Positions 30,721-41,353 of a stretch of 41,362 bases of DNA are shown here, one piece after another (within the stretch, counting starts at the first letter, position 1; the number at the start of each line of letters is the position of its first letter). Source of the DNA: Mucilaginibacter sp. (GTDB lineage: Bacteria; Bacteroidota; Bacteroidia; Sphingobacteriales; Sphingobacteriaceae); assembly GCF_028287845.1 (NCBI RefSeq), contig NZ_JAQBOW010000115.1, positions 1-41,362 of the forward strand, given 5' to 3'. Made by a program: the position numbers and the translations under genes. The notes under the pieces are model-generated. The model saw only the letters and a list, made by a program, of their open reading frames with translations, did no database searches and was not told where the DNA came from.

Positions 30721-33333
30721 TTATCTTAATAAATTAATAACTAAATAAGGGGTTTCTTTATTCAGATCAGGATATACTAGCCCTTTGTTATGATTATCAA
30801 ACAATTCAATAAGGTACATTACATTCCATTTGGGGTTGATCTGATCGGCGGGGATGGTTGCCTGGTAAACATCCTTTTGTTCTGTTGGAAGCATTTGCAG
30901 GGTTTGGTAATCTTTGGTTTGATTTACCGCACGATAGCGCAAGCGCACCCATTTTAGCCCGGCAGTTGCGGTAGCTTTTACAGTAATGGTAATGGGTTTG
31001 CCAACCGGCGCGCTTAATACCGGCCTATGATTAACCGTAAAATATTTATTATTGTCGGCATCGGTAGCTACTTTGTAGTTTGGGGCCTGTTTTACCGGGC
31101 CGGTAGCTATAAAGTTTTTACGCTGATCCTGTAGCTTTATCAATCCTTTATTTAAAGCAATCAATTCGTCGCTCCAATGTCCCGAAAGGTTTTTACTGCC
31201 AATTAATATATTATCGGCATAAACATCGCCGGCGGCATAAACAATTTGCTGCCACGCGTTAATGGCATTTTGCTCGTGAGCTATTGCCGCGTCTAAAGCC
31301 GCTGCATCCTGCGTACGCAAAAACAAGCAGTAACTAACTGCGGCGCCCACCCTGCGCGAGTGATAAAGCGCCAGGTTTGATAACATTTTAAGATCAACCA
31401 TAGTTGAGTTAAACTCTTTATTGTTTTTTGTACCGATTGTTTTTTCAGCCTCTTCAACTTTTTTATTAATATCTGCCGATAGGTGTGCCAGCCATGCGGC
31501 ACTTGTTGAAGGCAGTGTTTTAGCGGTTTCTAAAGTGCCTAACAGCACCTGGGCCTCTTCATCAAAACTGGCAAATTGTTGTATGTCGCTCCCTTCTGCT
31601 TTGGCATATAACGGCAAATCGCCCAAGCGTTGCTTTTCGGGCCATGCACTTGTGGTAGGGAAAAAACTATACGGATAACAGGATGCAATAATACGCGGCA
31701 GTACCCAGCTTGCCTCATGCAAGGCAGATTCTACAATCGGCGCGGTTTTACTGCCAAATCTATGCTCAAATTCTTTATCCCATGTATCAGTTGGCGTTTT
31801 TGGGTTATAGCCTATCAGACCAAACATCTGGAAAAAGTTCCAGTAGCGTTCAAACTCATAATCATAATACTGGTACTGTGGTTTAAGCAAATCAAACGGC
31901 TTGGCATCATGTGCCTGCGCCTCCATTTTAGTAGCCAGGGGCTCATAAACTTCGTAAGCATCGCTATTATAAAAATGAGTGCTTTCTATAAAACGACGCG
32001 CATATTCCGGGTCGCCCCATAAAAACACGCGGTTGGTACCTCCGTTCCACAACTTCCATAACATTTTATATTGCTGCGGATAAGTTAGCATATCGGCATA
32101 GCCATGCCTGCGATTTTTTTGATCTTCGCGGTTAATATGCGTGGGGTTATATGGCAGCCCCATTTGTTCCATCCAAAACTTAGGCGCTACCCTGAATTTT
32201 ATACCCATATTAATAGCAGCATGTATCAACGTATCGGTTAACCCCTTGGCATGAATATCTACCTGCAAATTTGGCGCGCTCTCTTTAACTGTTCGCAAAA
32301 AGTTTAAGCCAAACTCCAGCAATTCACTGTCTTTTAGGCCCCCTTCATTATTATCCTTAAATAATATGGCGTCAAGCTTAGGTATCACCTTAACAAATTT
32401 ATCAAAGGCAGCTTTGGTATATTCTTTTAAATTACCGGCATCAAGCCCTCCAACCTGCCACGGCTGGGGCTGGCCCTCTTTGTAAGCAAAATTCGGATTA
32501 CCGCCCGCCTGCACACCGCCCTTATAAATATGATCCCATATACCTAACCGCACGCTTATGCCACGGTCATGCGCCATATCTATTATATGGTTCATGGTGG
32601 CCAGGTTGCGCTGCTGCTGTTCGGGCGTAATGTCTGCCATCTTTACATCAGGGAAACCATCAACATTAAAAAAGTAAGGGTAGCAAGGTGCCAGAAAGCC
32701 GCCATTTTCATAACCGAACATGATCTCGAGCATATTGAACCTGTTCTTTGCCATCATATCAAGGTAACGCGTCCAATACGCATCATTATAAAAATGGCTT
32801 TCCCAATAGGCACGGTTCATGGTGTACATGGATAGGCCGCGTTCTTTCATATCGGGTTTTTCGGTAATCTCTTTAACATATTGCATCGGGTTTACCTTGC
32901 CTGTACTCCAGCCAATGCGGTTAGCTACATCTAATAAGCCATACATCACACCTTTGTCGTCAAAACCACCAACTACCCAAACCGCTTTATCTTTTTTGAT
33001 GATTTTGTGGATAGTTAAAGCCTCTGAAACCCGGGCAACTGTATAATTTTTAAGAAATTGCGCGGCTGCACCATTACCCGATGCAAGGCCTGTAATTATA
33101 ATACACTTACCCTTTGCATTATTTACAGATAAAACCTGCTCAAAAGTTATATGCTTTGAATTCAATGCATCAATTAATTTAGCTAGACCATGGGTATAAG
33201 GAGCTCCCTTCGTTTTATCAACCACTAATGATACCTGCGGAACTACGGCAGCATAGCCCGGTAAATTGGCTGTCGAAATAAATAATACAGTAATTAAAAT
33301 TGCACATTTGGCAAAATTTAGCAGGTTCTTCAT
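30721..33333 (-). CDS. Secreted glycoside-hydrolase-like protein (GH67/GH20-type fold)
   Basis: 870 residues with signal peptide KNLLNFAKCAILITVLFISTA. The N-terminal domain (about 30-150) has the zincin-like pattern IHKIIKKDKAVWVVGGFDDKGVMYGLLDVANRIG seen before GH67 and GH20 catalytic barrels. The barrel follows (MKERGLSMYTMNR, MAKNRFNMLEIMFGYENG, MAHDRGISVRLGIWDHIYKGG, DAILFKDNNEGG, NRVFLWGDPEYARR). A helical region and a C-terminal Ig-like sandwich (APVGKPITITVKATA...RYRAVNQTKDY) complete it. The likely role is hydrolysis of a plant or microbial polysaccharide; the acidic catalytic residues were not assigned with confidence. No SusC/SusD pair flanks it, so it is not part of a classical PUL here. 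Confidence 0.7.
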   Translation of the reverse strand: MKNLLNFAKCAILITVLFISTANLPGYAAVVPQVSLVVDKTKGAPYTHGLAKLIDALNSKHITFEQVLSVNNAKGKCIIITGLASGNGAAAQFLKNYTVARVSEALTIHKIIKKDKAVWVVGGFDDKGVMYGLLDVANRIGWSTGKVNPMQYVKEITEKPDMKERGLSMYTMNRAYWESHFYNDAYWTRYLDMMAKNRFNMLEIMFGYENGGFLAPCYPYFFNVDGFPDVKMADITPEQQQRNLATMNHIIDMAHDRGISVRLGIWDHIYKGGVQAGGNPNFAYKEGQPQPWQVGGLDAGNLKEYTKAAFDKFVKVIPKLDAILFKDNNEGGLKDSELLEFGLNFLRTVKESAPNLQVDIHAKGLTDTLIHAAINMGIKFRVAPKFWMEQMGLPYNPTHINREDQKNRRHGYADMLTYPQQYKMLWKLWNGGTNRVFLWGDPEYARRFIESTHFYNSDAYEVYEPLATKMEAQAHDAKPFDLLKPQYQYYDYEFERYWNFFQMFGLIGYNPKTPTDTWDKEFEHRFGSKTAPIVESALHEASWVLPRIIASCYPYSFFPTTSAWPEKQRLGDLPLYAKAEGSDIQQFASFDEEAQVLLGTLETAKTLPSTSAAWLAHLSADINKKVEEAEKTIGTKNNKEFNSTMVDLKMLSNLALYHSRRVGAAVSYCLFLRTQDAAALDAAIAHEQNAINAWQQIVYAAGDVYADNILIGSKNLSGHWSDELIALNKGLIKLQDQRKNFIATGPVKQAPNYKVATDADNNKYFTVNHRPVLSAPVGKPITITVKATATAGLKWVRLRYRAVNQTKDYQTLQMLPTEQKDVYQATIPADQINPKWNVMYLIELFDNHNKGLVYPDLNKETPYLVINLLR

Positions 33334-33451
33334 TATAATATGGATAATAATTTGATTTATTGGTTAGCACTAATATAGGCTAATTGTGCAATCCCCATAG
33401 GTAATTAACTCAAAAGTTACATTGCAAAACATTAAGTGATAATCTTTTATC

Positions 33452-33481
33452 TTGTTTTAGAGAAATTTAAAACTATCTTTA
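33452..33481 (+). promoter_or_regulatory. Promoter of the cold-shock gene
   Basis: TTG (33452-33454), 19 bp, then TATCTTTA (7 of 8 with TAnnTTTG) ending 21 bp before ATG 33503. Confidence 0.5.
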
Positions 33482-33502
33482 GCACTTTAAATTAAAAATA
33501 TA

Positions 33503-33691
33503 ATGCAAGGAACAGTAAAATTTTTCAATGAAAGCAAAGGCTTCGGATTCATTGTACCAAGTGACGGTAGCAGCGAAGTTTTTGTACATGCCTCAGGCCT
33601 TATCGACAATATTCGTGAAAACGATAGTGTTACCTACGATGTAGAGCAAGGTAAAAAAGGGGTAAATGCGGTGAATGTAAAAGTAAGCTAA
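33503..33691 (+). CDS. Cold-shock domain protein (CspA family)
   Basis: A 62-residue protein made only of the cold-shock OB-fold. RNP1 is KGFGFI, RNP2 is VFVHAS, and the start MQGTVKFFNESKG is diagnostic. It binds single-stranded RNA/DNA and melts mRNA structure. It is slightly shorter than E. coli CspA (70) but complete. It is a monocistron with a promoter and a terminator. Confidence 0.95.
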   Translation: MQGTVKFFNESKGFGFIVPSDGSSEVFVHASGLIDNIRENDSVTYDVEQGKKGVNAVNVKVS

Positions 33692-33713
33692 CGCTATCAT
33701 AAACAATCGTATC

Positions 33714-33744
33714 AAGCATCCGTCAAATGGCGGATGCTTTTTTA
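33714..33744 (+). terminator. Terminator of the cold-shock gene
   Basis: AAGCATCCG (33714-33722) pairs with CGGATGCTT (33731-33739), followed by a T run. Confidence 0.9.
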
Positions 33745-33859
33745 TACCCTAATTTTATGAATTCTATCCACCAACCAGCCTATTATAATTTTTCATAAAC
33801 AAAAACATTTGCTCATTGTTTACGGTTATATATGGCTTCACACTTTACCATTTTAGTAC

Positions 33860-34225
33860 ATGAATAACGATAAGCGAAAAATCATTATATTTGATGATGA
33901 TGAAGACATCTTGTCCATCTGCAATTATATTTTAGAAGAACAAGGTTGGGAAGTACACACTTTTACTGATTGTAATGGTATTACTGATAGAGTGGCGGCT
34001 ATTATGCCAGATGTTATTTTGATGGATAACTGGATACCTGATTCTGGCGGCATTATTGCTACACAAACCTTAAAAAAGGTAAATGATCTTAAAAACATCC
34101 CTGTTATTTACTTTTCGGCAAATAGCGATATTCAGTTATTGGCAGACCATGCCGGTGCTGAAACTTATCTGGCCAAACCCTTCGACTTGCAAGAGTTAGA
34201 GCGGGTTATAAACACAGTAATATAA
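33860..34225 (+). CDS. Single-domain response regulator
   Basis: 121 residues: Asp12-14 (FDDDED), phospho-acceptor Asp56 (VILMDNWIPD), Ser/Ala in YFSANSD and Lys in YLAKPFDL. There is no output domain and no kinase gene next to it, so its partner is elsewhere. It converges on the TonB-plug gene across a shared terminator. Confidence 0.85.
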   Translation: MNNDKRKIIIFDDDEDILSICNYILEEQGWEVHTFTDCNGITDRVAAIMPDVILMDNWIPDSGGIIATQTLKKVNDLKNIPVIYFSANSDIQLLADHAGAETYLAKPFDLQELERVINTVI

Positions 34226-34237
34226 TTTATACACATA

Positions 34238-34286
34238 AAAAACAAAAGTCCTCATGCTGGTAATCGGCATGAGGACTTTTGTTTTT
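34238..34286. terminator. Shared bidirectional terminator
   Basis: A perfect 20-bp stem (34238-34257 with 34267-34286) with A- and T-rich arms lies between the convergent receiver and TonB-plug genes and can serve both. Confidence 0.9.
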
Positions 34287-34299
34287 ATATAGTATAGTA

Positions 34300-37239
34300 T
34301 TATTCGCCGCCGCCATTACCACCATTACCGCCGCCGCCGTTACCACCACCGCCGCCGCCAAATCCACGGTTTCCACGTCCGCCGCCATCTCTTCCGTTGC
34401 CATTTTGTTGTGTTGGCGCCCGGCCCGCAAATTTTTGCAGGCGTAATGAGAAGGTTAGCATATAATAACGGCCGAGCCTGTTTGTATTGGTTTGTACAAC
34501 ACTGCTACCGGTACTGGTAGTTGAAAAGCCGGTATTTTGATTAAATAAATCAATCGTTGCTAATCTTACGGTTGCCCTGTTTTGTTTCAGGAACCTGCGC
34601 TCTAAATATACGTTCAGAATATTAGGGTTAGTTACATTAAGGCTGCTTGCATAACCATAGTTATATTGTTTGCTGTATTCATAGTCGAATGTCCAGTTGC
34701 CAAAATAGTTTTTACCGTTTAACGCGAAAGACAACCCCCTAATGTTTGTATTTTGATTAAATACCCCGCCCGACAAAGAATTATCTGTTTTAGCAATAGA
34801 GTACGTAGTAATTGCCTGTACATCAATAACATTTATTATGTCTACCCTGAAACGTGCATTAGGGCTAAGGGTAAGTGTTTTTGCAATATTTTTTAGCATT
34901 GGTCCGGAAACGTTATTGCTATCAACATTTGTTGCAAAAGCAGGGGCCACAGCATAACTGCCAGAAGCACCAAAAGACACGGTATATTTACGCTCTTCCC
35001 ATGGTTTTGAGATAAATCCTTGTAAAGTAGCGCTGTAATAGCCATCGGTATTTAAATATTTGGTTAGGATAGTATTTTGATAACGTGACAGCCCTGGATT
35101 GGCCGACAACACCCCTTTAGTAAAGCTTGGATAAGTGATCTGGTTAGATGCAACATAATTATTAATTGATGAGTACATCGCATTAGCAAAGAATACGTTT
35201 CCTGATGCAATACCGAATGACTGGTACCTCATAGAGAAGTTATTTGTAAACTGCGGTTTCAGATCAGGGTTACCTTGTATTAAATATAACGCGTTAGAAA
35301 AGTCTGTAACGGGTTGTAACTGGCTAAAGGTAGGCTGGCTGCTTGATCCATTATAGTTAGCGCTAAATGATTCGTTACGAGAAAAGTTGTAAATATAACG
35401 GGCGGCTGGTATATAGTTAAATTGAGTAATGTGTGTGTGCAAACCGGTAGTCATTGATTGCCCGTCTAAAACAGAAGGCTGTACGCCCATACCTAAAGTA
35501 TAGTTGTATTTAGCAGCAATTACACGGTAGTTTAAACCAGCTTTGTTAGTAGTAAACGTAAAATTGTAATTATTGCTTAACAAAGCATAATTATTAAAAG
35601 TATTACCTGCTGATAAGGTATCTGTTTCCTTATCATTCGAAGTATATGAATGGCTAAAAGTATAATTAAATTCCAGATATGATATTTTACCAATTGGCTC
35701 CAGGTAAGATAGGTTACCACCAACAGTTGTAGTAAGGTTATTTGTATTAATTACCTGGTTGGCCGGCACATTTGATACACCAACGGTATAAGTGTTTACC
35801 GGGTTATCGTATGAATTAGTTTGCGTAGTAAGTCCATTTAAATAAATGCTTAAGTTACGGCGGTTAGGAAACCTGTGGTTATACAAAACATTTACACCAA
35901 AACTTGGTGAACTTGAATGATTAACGTCAACTGTTGAGTACTTCTTTACTACCACACCACCAACTGTATAAAGTTCATTATCTAATGACGATGAATTGGT
36001 ACCGGCATAAGTAAAGGTAGGTGTTATTTTAAGGTAGTTAATGGTGTCGGGCTTGTACTCAATATTAAAATTAAACCTGTGATTTACAGGGTTATCTTTT
36101 GATTGCTTATCAGAGTTACTTGCAGTACCCGCGCCGCTGTTGGTTGTTAAAGATGTTGTAGTGGTTAATGTTGAATTATCAGAGAAGCTATAACTGCCAT
36201 ACACAGAAGTATATTTCCCCCATTGATCGCGGTAGTTTGTGCCTATAGCATGTGCATTGGTAATACCATCTTTAGTGCTGGCTAAACCGTTGCCGCCTCT
36301 TTGGCCACCACGGCCGCCGCCGCCATTCCCGCCGCCGCCACCACCGTTATTTCCACCGCCAAAATTGAAGGTATTTGTATTGGTGTTATTAATATTGCCT
36401 AAAATGGTTATTTGCCTGTCGCCTTTAAAATTAAAAGCATTTACAGAGCCTATATAACGGTTGCTATTATTAACTCCCGGTGCTTTAGGTAAATAATCCT
36501 CCCCATCACCCGCGGTTGCCTGTAAAGAATAACCGTAGTTTTTATCGGCACGTATGGTAAAGTTTAATATTTTGTTGGGCTCGCCGGTTTTTACACCGGT
36601 TAAATTGGCCTGGTCACCGTAATCATCAATTATCTGTACGCTTTCTAATATATCAGCAGGTAAATTTTTTGTAGCAGCCTGTACGTCGCCCCCCATATAA
36701 TCTTTACCATTAATACGTATTTTTGTTATCGTCTTCCCTTGCGTGGTAACATTACCGTTTACATCAACATCAACTCCCGGAAGCTTCTTTAATACATCTT
36801 CCACAGGCGCGTTTTCACGTACCGGATAAGCGGCAATTTTATAATCAACAGTATCCTCTGCAAATTTAACAGGGTTAACGCCAACAATTACAACCTCATT
36901 AAGCTGCTTGCTGTCGCTCTTTAGCATAATAGGTGCAATGTTTAATACCCGGGCAGTATCGGTAGGTAAAAAGCTAAAATGCTTTTTTATCCCTTTGTAG
37001 CCAAATGATGACAGGTATAAGGTGAATTTATTGCCTTTAATATTCGAGAATGAGAATTTGCCGTTCATGTCAGTCATCACAGTTGTACTGTCAACATCTG
37101 TTACTATTTTAACAGAACTACCCGGCAATGTTTGTTTTGTGGTATCAATCAGCGTTCCGTGTATCTCACGGCTTGTTTGTGAATAAGATTTACCGGTAAA
37201 AAGAAAAAGAAGAATTAAGGGAGTAAAAATATACTTCAT
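34300..37239 (-). CDS. TonB-plug/CarboxypepD-reg outer-membrane beta-barrel protein
   Basis: 979 residues: signal peptide (KYIFTPLILLFLFTGKSYS), a CarboxypepD-reg/CNA-B-like domain at about 25-105 (REIHGTLIDTTKQTLPGSSV, NGKFSFSNIKGNKFTLYLSSFGYKG), a TonB plug at about 115-230 (LNEVVIVGVNPVKFAEDTVDYK, GKTITKIRINGKDYMGGD) and an OMP_b-brl_3-type barrel. Two glycine-rich segments stand out: at about 295-315 (NFGGGNNGGGGGGNGGGG) and in the last 40 residues (GRGNRGFGGGGGGNGGGG, to a final Glu). The usual terminal aromatic residue is therefore absent. No SusD partner follows. The substrate is unknown. Confidence 0.85.
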   Translation of the reverse strand: MKYIFTPLILLFLFTGKSYSQTSREIHGTLIDTTKQTLPGSSVKIVTDVDSTTVMTDMNGKFSFSNIKGNKFTLYLSSFGYKGIKKHFSFLPTDTARVLNIAPIMLKSDSKQLNEVVIVGVNPVKFAEDTVDYKIAAYPVRENAPVEDVLKKLPGVDVDVNGNVTTQGKTITKIRINGKDYMGGDVQAATKNLPADILESVQIIDDYGDQANLTGVKTGEPNKILNFTIRADKNYGYSLQATAGDGEDYLPKAPGVNNSNRYIGSVNAFNFKGDRQITILGNINNTNTNTFNFGGGNNGGGGGGNGGGGRGGQRGGNGLASTKDGITNAHAIGTNYRDQWGKYTSVYGSYSFSDNSTLTTTTSLTTNSGAGTASNSDKQSKDNPVNHRFNFNIEYKPDTINYLKITPTFTYAGTNSSSLDNELYTVGGVVVKKYSTVDVNHSSSPSFGVNVLYNHRFPNRRNLSIYLNGLTTQTNSYDNPVNTYTVGVSNVPANQVINTNNLTTTVGGNLSYLEPIGKISYLEFNYTFSHSYTSNDKETDTLSAGNTFNNYALLSNNYNFTFTTNKAGLNYRVIAAKYNYTLGMGVQPSVLDGQSMTTGLHTHITQFNYIPAARYIYNFSRNESFSANYNGSSSQPTFSQLQPVTDFSNALYLIQGNPDLKPQFTNNFSMRYQSFGIASGNVFFANAMYSSINNYVASNQITYPSFTKGVLSANPGLSRYQNTILTKYLNTDGYYSATLQGFISKPWEERKYTVSFGASGSYAVAPAFATNVDSNNVSGPMLKNIAKTLTLSPNARFRVDIINVIDVQAITTYSIAKTDNSLSGGVFNQNTNIRGLSFALNGKNYFGNWTFDYEYSKQYNYGYASSLNVTNPNILNVYLERRFLKQNRATVRLATIDLFNQNTGFSTTSTGSSVVQTNTNRLGRYYMLTFSLRLQKFAGRAPTQQNGNGRDGGGRGNRGFGGGGGGNGGGGNGGNGGGE

Positions 37240-37530
37240 AAGTTTATTATCGTCGAGTTATTTATAGATAAATATTAGGTTTAAAAGCAATTAGATGCAA
37301 AGGTTCAATTTATATTACAGTTAATATTTAATTTTAATACTATTGTTACATTATTAAGGGTGATATGTTTGATAATACTATAATTGTTACATTTATCAGC
37401 CTATAAATCAACTATATCTGCCTACAAATAGGCCATATTTTTAATACTTAACGCCAATAAATACGGATAAAATTGTTTACGCCGTTAATTAACTAATAAT
37501 GATATTTGCCTTTTGTAAGCACATATAGCT

Positions 37531-38247
37531 ATGACCCGATTATCTGTAAATATAAATAAGATAGCAACATTACGTAATTCGCGTGGTGGTAATAACCCCA
37601 ACCTTATACAAGTGGCCAAAGATTGCGAAAGATTTGGCGCGCAGGGAATAACCGTGCACCCTCGCCCGGATGAAAGGCATATCCGCTATAATGATGTTTT
37701 CGAACTTAAAAAAACAGTAACTACCGAGTTTAATATAGAAGGCAACTGCCAGGAACAAAAATTTATCGACCTGGTGCTGGCCAACAAGCCCGAGCAGGTA
37801 ACACTGGTGCCTGATGTTTTGGGGCAAATAACATCTAATCACGGCTGGGATACTATTAAGAACCAGCAATATTTAAAAGACATGATAGCGGTATTTAAAA
37901 ACGCGGGCATACGCGTCTCTATTTTTGTTGACCCTGTTGTTGAAATGGTTGAAGCAGCAGCTACAACCGGAACTGACCGTATAGAATTATATACCGAGGC
38001 TTATGCCCACCAATATCTTAATGATAAAGAAGCGGCTATCGCGCCCTATATTAAAGCAGCCGAAGCTGCACAAAAAGCAGGGCTGGGCATAAACGCGGGC
38101 CATGATCTTGATTTAAACAACCTGAAATATTTTGCCGATAATATTCCGGCATTAGCAGAGGTGAGCATAGGCCATGCGCTGATAACCGATGCTTTATATT
38201 ATGGGTTGGAGAATACTATACAAATGTATTTAAGGCAACTGGTTTAA
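37531..38247 (+). CDS. pdxJ: Pyridoxine 5'-phosphate synthase
   Basis: 238 residues with the PdxJ order: [18 protein letters not shown], then [35 protein letters not shown] and [10 protein letters not shown], and EVSIGHALI at the C-terminus. It condenses 1-deoxyxylulose 5-phosphate with 3-amino-1-hydroxyacetone phosphate in the DXP-dependent vitamin B6 route. Product PLP is the cofactor of the glycine dehydrogenase encoded next. Confidence 0.96.
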   Translation: MTRLSVNINKIATLRNSRGGNNPNLIQVAKDCERFGAQGITVHPRPDERHIRYNDVFELKKTVTTEFNIEGNCQEQKFIDLVLANKPEQVTLVPDVLGQITSNHGWDTIKNQQYLKDMIAVFKNAGIRVSIFVDPVVEMVEAAATTGTDRIELYTEAYAHQYLNDKEAAIAPYIKAAEAAQKAGLGINAGHDLDLNNLKYFADNIPALAEVSIGHALITDALYYGLENTIQMYLRQLV

Positions 38248-38384
38248 TTCCTCATTTCTAATTTGAGTTTTCGGCATACGAAAAATGCTTTTGCTTGCCA
38301 AAGGGCTCATTTTATTTCGCTTTTAACACCACTAAACAAATTTAATTTCCCATATGAAATTAAGGTTAGATAATTGTTTATCAA

Positions 38385-38415
38385 TTGATAGTCAATAGGT
38401 AAAAATGTACCTTTG
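38385..38415 (+). promoter_or_regulatory. Promoter of gcvP, which fixes the start codon
   Basis: TTG (38385-38387), 20 bp, then TACCTTTG (38408-38415), an exact TAnnTTTG. The -7 box overlaps the ATG at 38405, so that ATG would precede the transcript start, leaving ATG 38444 as the usable start. Confidence 0.7.
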
Positions 38416-38443
38416 CCCCAACAAAATAACGGGATACTTTTTC

Positions 38444-41353
38444 ATGACATTAAACACCGCTTACCAGGAAAAATTTGAGGGCAGGCATATAGCGCCTAAT
38501 GCGGCAGATACCGCAGAGATGCTACAAGCCACCGGCGTTAAAACCTTAGATGAATTAATAGCGCAAACAGTACCGGCAAAGATAAGGCTGAAAAGCCCGT
38601 TAAATCTACCGGCAGCTAAAAGCGAATTTACTTACCTCAACGACCTAAAGCAAACTGCATCAAAAAACAAAGTTTACCGCAGCTACATTGGCCAGGGTTA
38701 TTATGATGTGATTGTACCCGGTGTTATACAAAGAAATATTCTGGAAAACCCCGGATGGTATACACAATACACCCCATACCAGGCAGAGATAGCACAGGGT
38801 CGTTTACAGGCCTTGTTAAACTTCCAGACAATGGTTATTGATCTAACCGGGATGGAAATTGCCAACGCTTCTTTGTTAGACGAAGGCACTGCTGCTGCCG
38901 AGGCGATGTTTATGCAGTATAGCCTGCGTAAAAAAGAAGAAGCCAAGGTGTTCTTTGTATCAGAAGAAGTTTTCCCGCAAACAATAGATATTTTAAAAAC
39001 CAGGGCAGAGCCTTATGGCATAACCCTGCAAATTGGCGACCACCGCACAGTTGAGTTAACTGATGATATGTTTGGTGCCATTGTACAATATCCTGCGGGT
39101 AACGGCGCTGTTTATAATTATGCCGACTTTGCAGCTAAAGGTCACGAAAAAGGCATTAAACTTACTGTAGTTGCCGATATTATGAGTTTAGTGCTCCTGA
39201 CGCCGCCGGGCGAGTGGGGTGCTGATATTGTGGTTGGCTCTACCCAGCGCTTTGGGGTGCCAATGGGTTTTGGCGGACCGCATGCCGCTTTTTTTGCAAC
39301 TAAAGAGGAATATAAGCGCTCATTACCGGGCCGTATAATTGGTGTCACTATTGATAGCGCGGGCAACTACGCTTTACGTATGGCGCTGCAAACCCGCGAG
39401 CAGCATATCCGCAGGGATAAAGCTACCTCTAACATTTGTACTGCGCAGGCATTGCTGGCTATTATGGCCGGTATGTATGCTGTTTATCACGGACCAAAAG
39501 GCTTAAAGCTGATTGCCGAAAGGATACATGGTTTAGCCATACTTACAGCCAAATGCTTAACACAATTAGGCTTTAAGCAATTAAATGAGGCTTACTTTGA
39601 TACCTTAAAGTTTGATCTGGGCGAATTGGTTGGCCCTATCCACGGCGAAGCTTTAAATAATGAACTTAACCTGCATTACCAGGGCAGCGTGGTTACCCTC
39701 TCTATTGATGAAACTACATTGCCTGAAGATATAAAAACATTAATACGCCTGTTTGCCAAAGTAAAAGGCAAAACGTTGAATGATGTTAATTTTGATGAAC
39801 TGAAGGCTGGTGTAACCACGGTTATTCCTGCCGATCTGCAACGTACATCGGCTTACTTGACACATGGTATTTTCAACACGCACCATTCAGAACATGAAAT
39901 GTTGCGTTATATTAAATCGTTAGAGACCAAAGACCTTTCGCTTTGCCATTCCATGATCGCTTTAGGTTCATGTACCATGAAGCTAAATGCTACTACCGAA
40001 ATGGTGCCCGTTACCTGGGCCGAGTTTAGCCGCATGCACCCTTTTGCTCCGGCCGACCAGGTAGGCGGCTACATGCAGCTATTTGATGAGCTGAACCGCT
40101 GGTTAAGCGAGATAACAGGCTTTGCGGCAATGAGCCTGCAACCAAACGCGGGTGCGCAGGGCGAATATGCCGGCCTGATGGTTATCCGCGCCTATCATCA
40201 TGATCGTGGCGACCATCACCGTAATATTGTATTGATCCCATCATCGGCACATGGCACAAACCCTGCATCTGCAGCAATGGCGGGCATGAAAATTATTGTT
40301 GTAAAATGCGATGATAATGGCAATATTGATGTAGCCGATCTGAAAGCCAAGGCAGAGCAATATAAGGCTGAGCTTTCCTGCTTAATGGTAACCTATCCAT
40401 CAACCCACGGCGTTTTCGAAGAATCAATTATTGATATCTGCCAGATAATTCATGATAACGGCGGACAGGTATATATGGACGGCGCTAACATGAACGCTCA
40501 GGTTGGCCTAACCAGTCCGGCCAATATTGGTGCCGATGTTTGCCATTTAAATCTGCATAAAACATTCTGCATACCGCATGGCGGTGGCGGTCCGGGTATG
40601 GGCCCTATCGGTGTAGCGAAACACCTGGTGCCTTATTTACCGGGACATGCCGTGGTTGATATTGACAATGGCAAGGCCATACACGCGGTATCAGCAGCGC
40701 CATGGGGTTCGGCATCTATATTGATCATATCACACGCTTACATCGCTATGATGGGGCCTGACGGCTTAACCAATGCTACCCGTTATGCTATATTGAATGC
40801 AAACTATATAAAAGCAAGATTAGAGAGCCATTACCCGGTATTATACACCGGCAACAACGGCCGTTGCGCGCACGAAATGATACTGGATTGCCGCTCGTTT
40901 AAAGCCTCGGGTATTGAGGTGGTTGATATAGCCAAACGTTTAATGGATTATGGTTTCCACGCGCCAACCGTATCGTTCCCGGTTGCGGGTACGGTAATGA
41001 TTGAGCCGACAGAATCAGAACCAAAGCATGAGCTTGACCGTTTCTGCGATGCCATGATAGCTATCCGTAAAGAAATAGCAGCAGTTGAAAGCGGCGCGTC
41101 TGACAAAGCAGACAATCCGCTTAAAAACGCCCCGCATACCGTAACTGTTGTTACCGGTAACGATTGGGAGCATCCATACAGCCGCCAAAAAGCAGCGTTC
41201 CCACTGCCTTATGTGGCTGCTTATAAATTCTGGCCATCAGTAGGCCGGGTTAATGACACTTATGGCGACAGAACGCTGATATGCTCATGCCCGCCATTAA
41301 CTGATTACGAGTTTGAAGAAAGTGAAGTAACAACGCCGGAATACGGAACATAA
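38444..41353 (+). CDS. gcvP: Glycine dehydrogenase (decarboxylating), P-protein
   Basis: 969 residues from ATG 38444; the ATG at 38405 is upstream of the start point implied by the -7 box. Single-chain P-protein with N-terminal [53 protein letters not shown]..., [20 protein letters not shown], a second half with [15 protein letters not shown], and the PLP-lysine motif [18 protein letters not shown]. It decarboxylates glycine and loads the aminomethyl group onto GcvH. The homodimeric full-length form is usual in this phylum. gcvT and gcvH are not adjacent. Confidence 0.97.
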   Translation: MTLNTAYQEKFEGRHIAPNAADTAEMLQATGVKTLDELIAQTVPAKIRLKSPLNLPAAKSEFTYLNDLKQTASKNKVYRSYIGQGYYDVIVPGVIQRNILENPGWYTQYTPYQAEIAQGRLQALLNFQTMVIDLTGMEIANASLLDEGTAAAEAMFMQYSLRKKEEAKVFFVSEEVFPQTIDILKTRAEPYGITLQIGDHRTVELTDDMFGAIVQYPAGNGAVYNYADFAAKGHEKGIKLTVVADIMSLVLLTPPGEWGADIVVGSTQRFGVPMGFGGPHAAFFATKEEYKRSLPGRIIGVTIDSAGNYALRMALQTREQHIRRDKATSNICTAQALLAIMAGMYAVYHGPKGLKLIAERIHGLAILTAKCLTQLGFKQLNEAYFDTLKFDLGELVGPIHGEALNNELNLHYQGSVVTLSIDETTLPEDIKTLIRLFAKVKGKTLNDVNFDELKAGVTTVIPADLQRTSAYLTHGIFNTHHSEHEMLRYIKSLETKDLSLCHSMIALGSCTMKLNATTEMVPVTWAEFSRMHPFAPADQVGGYMQLFDELNRWLSEITGFAAMSLQPNAGAQGEYAGLMVIRAYHHDRGDHHRNIVLIPSSAHGTNPASAAMAGMKIIVVKCDDNGNIDVADLKAKAEQYKAELSCLMVTYPSTHGVFEESIIDICQIIHDNGGQVYMDGANMNAQVGLTSPANIGADVCHLNLHKTFCIPHGGGGPGMGPIGVAKHLVPYLPGHAVVDIDNGKAIHAVSAAPWGSASILIISHAYIAMMGPDGLTNATRYAILNANYIKARLESHYPVLYTGNNGRCAHEMILDCRSFKASGIEVVDIAKRLMDYGFHAPTVSFPVAGTVMIEPTESEPKHELDRFCDAMIAIRKEIAAVESGASDKADNPLKNAPHTVTVVTGNDWEHPYSRQKAAFPLPYVAAYKFWPSVGRVNDTYGDRTLICSCPPLTDYEFEESEVTTPEYGT

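Noticed and set aside
36239..36457. Proline-rich plus-strand frame opposite the TonB-plug gene
   Set aside because: It is the antisense of the glycine-rich loop codons (GGN read as CCN), with no start signal or homology.
38405..38443. Upstream ATG giving a 13-residue N-terminal extension of GcvP
   Set aside because: It overlaps a TAnnTTTG -7 element, so the transcript should begin after it.
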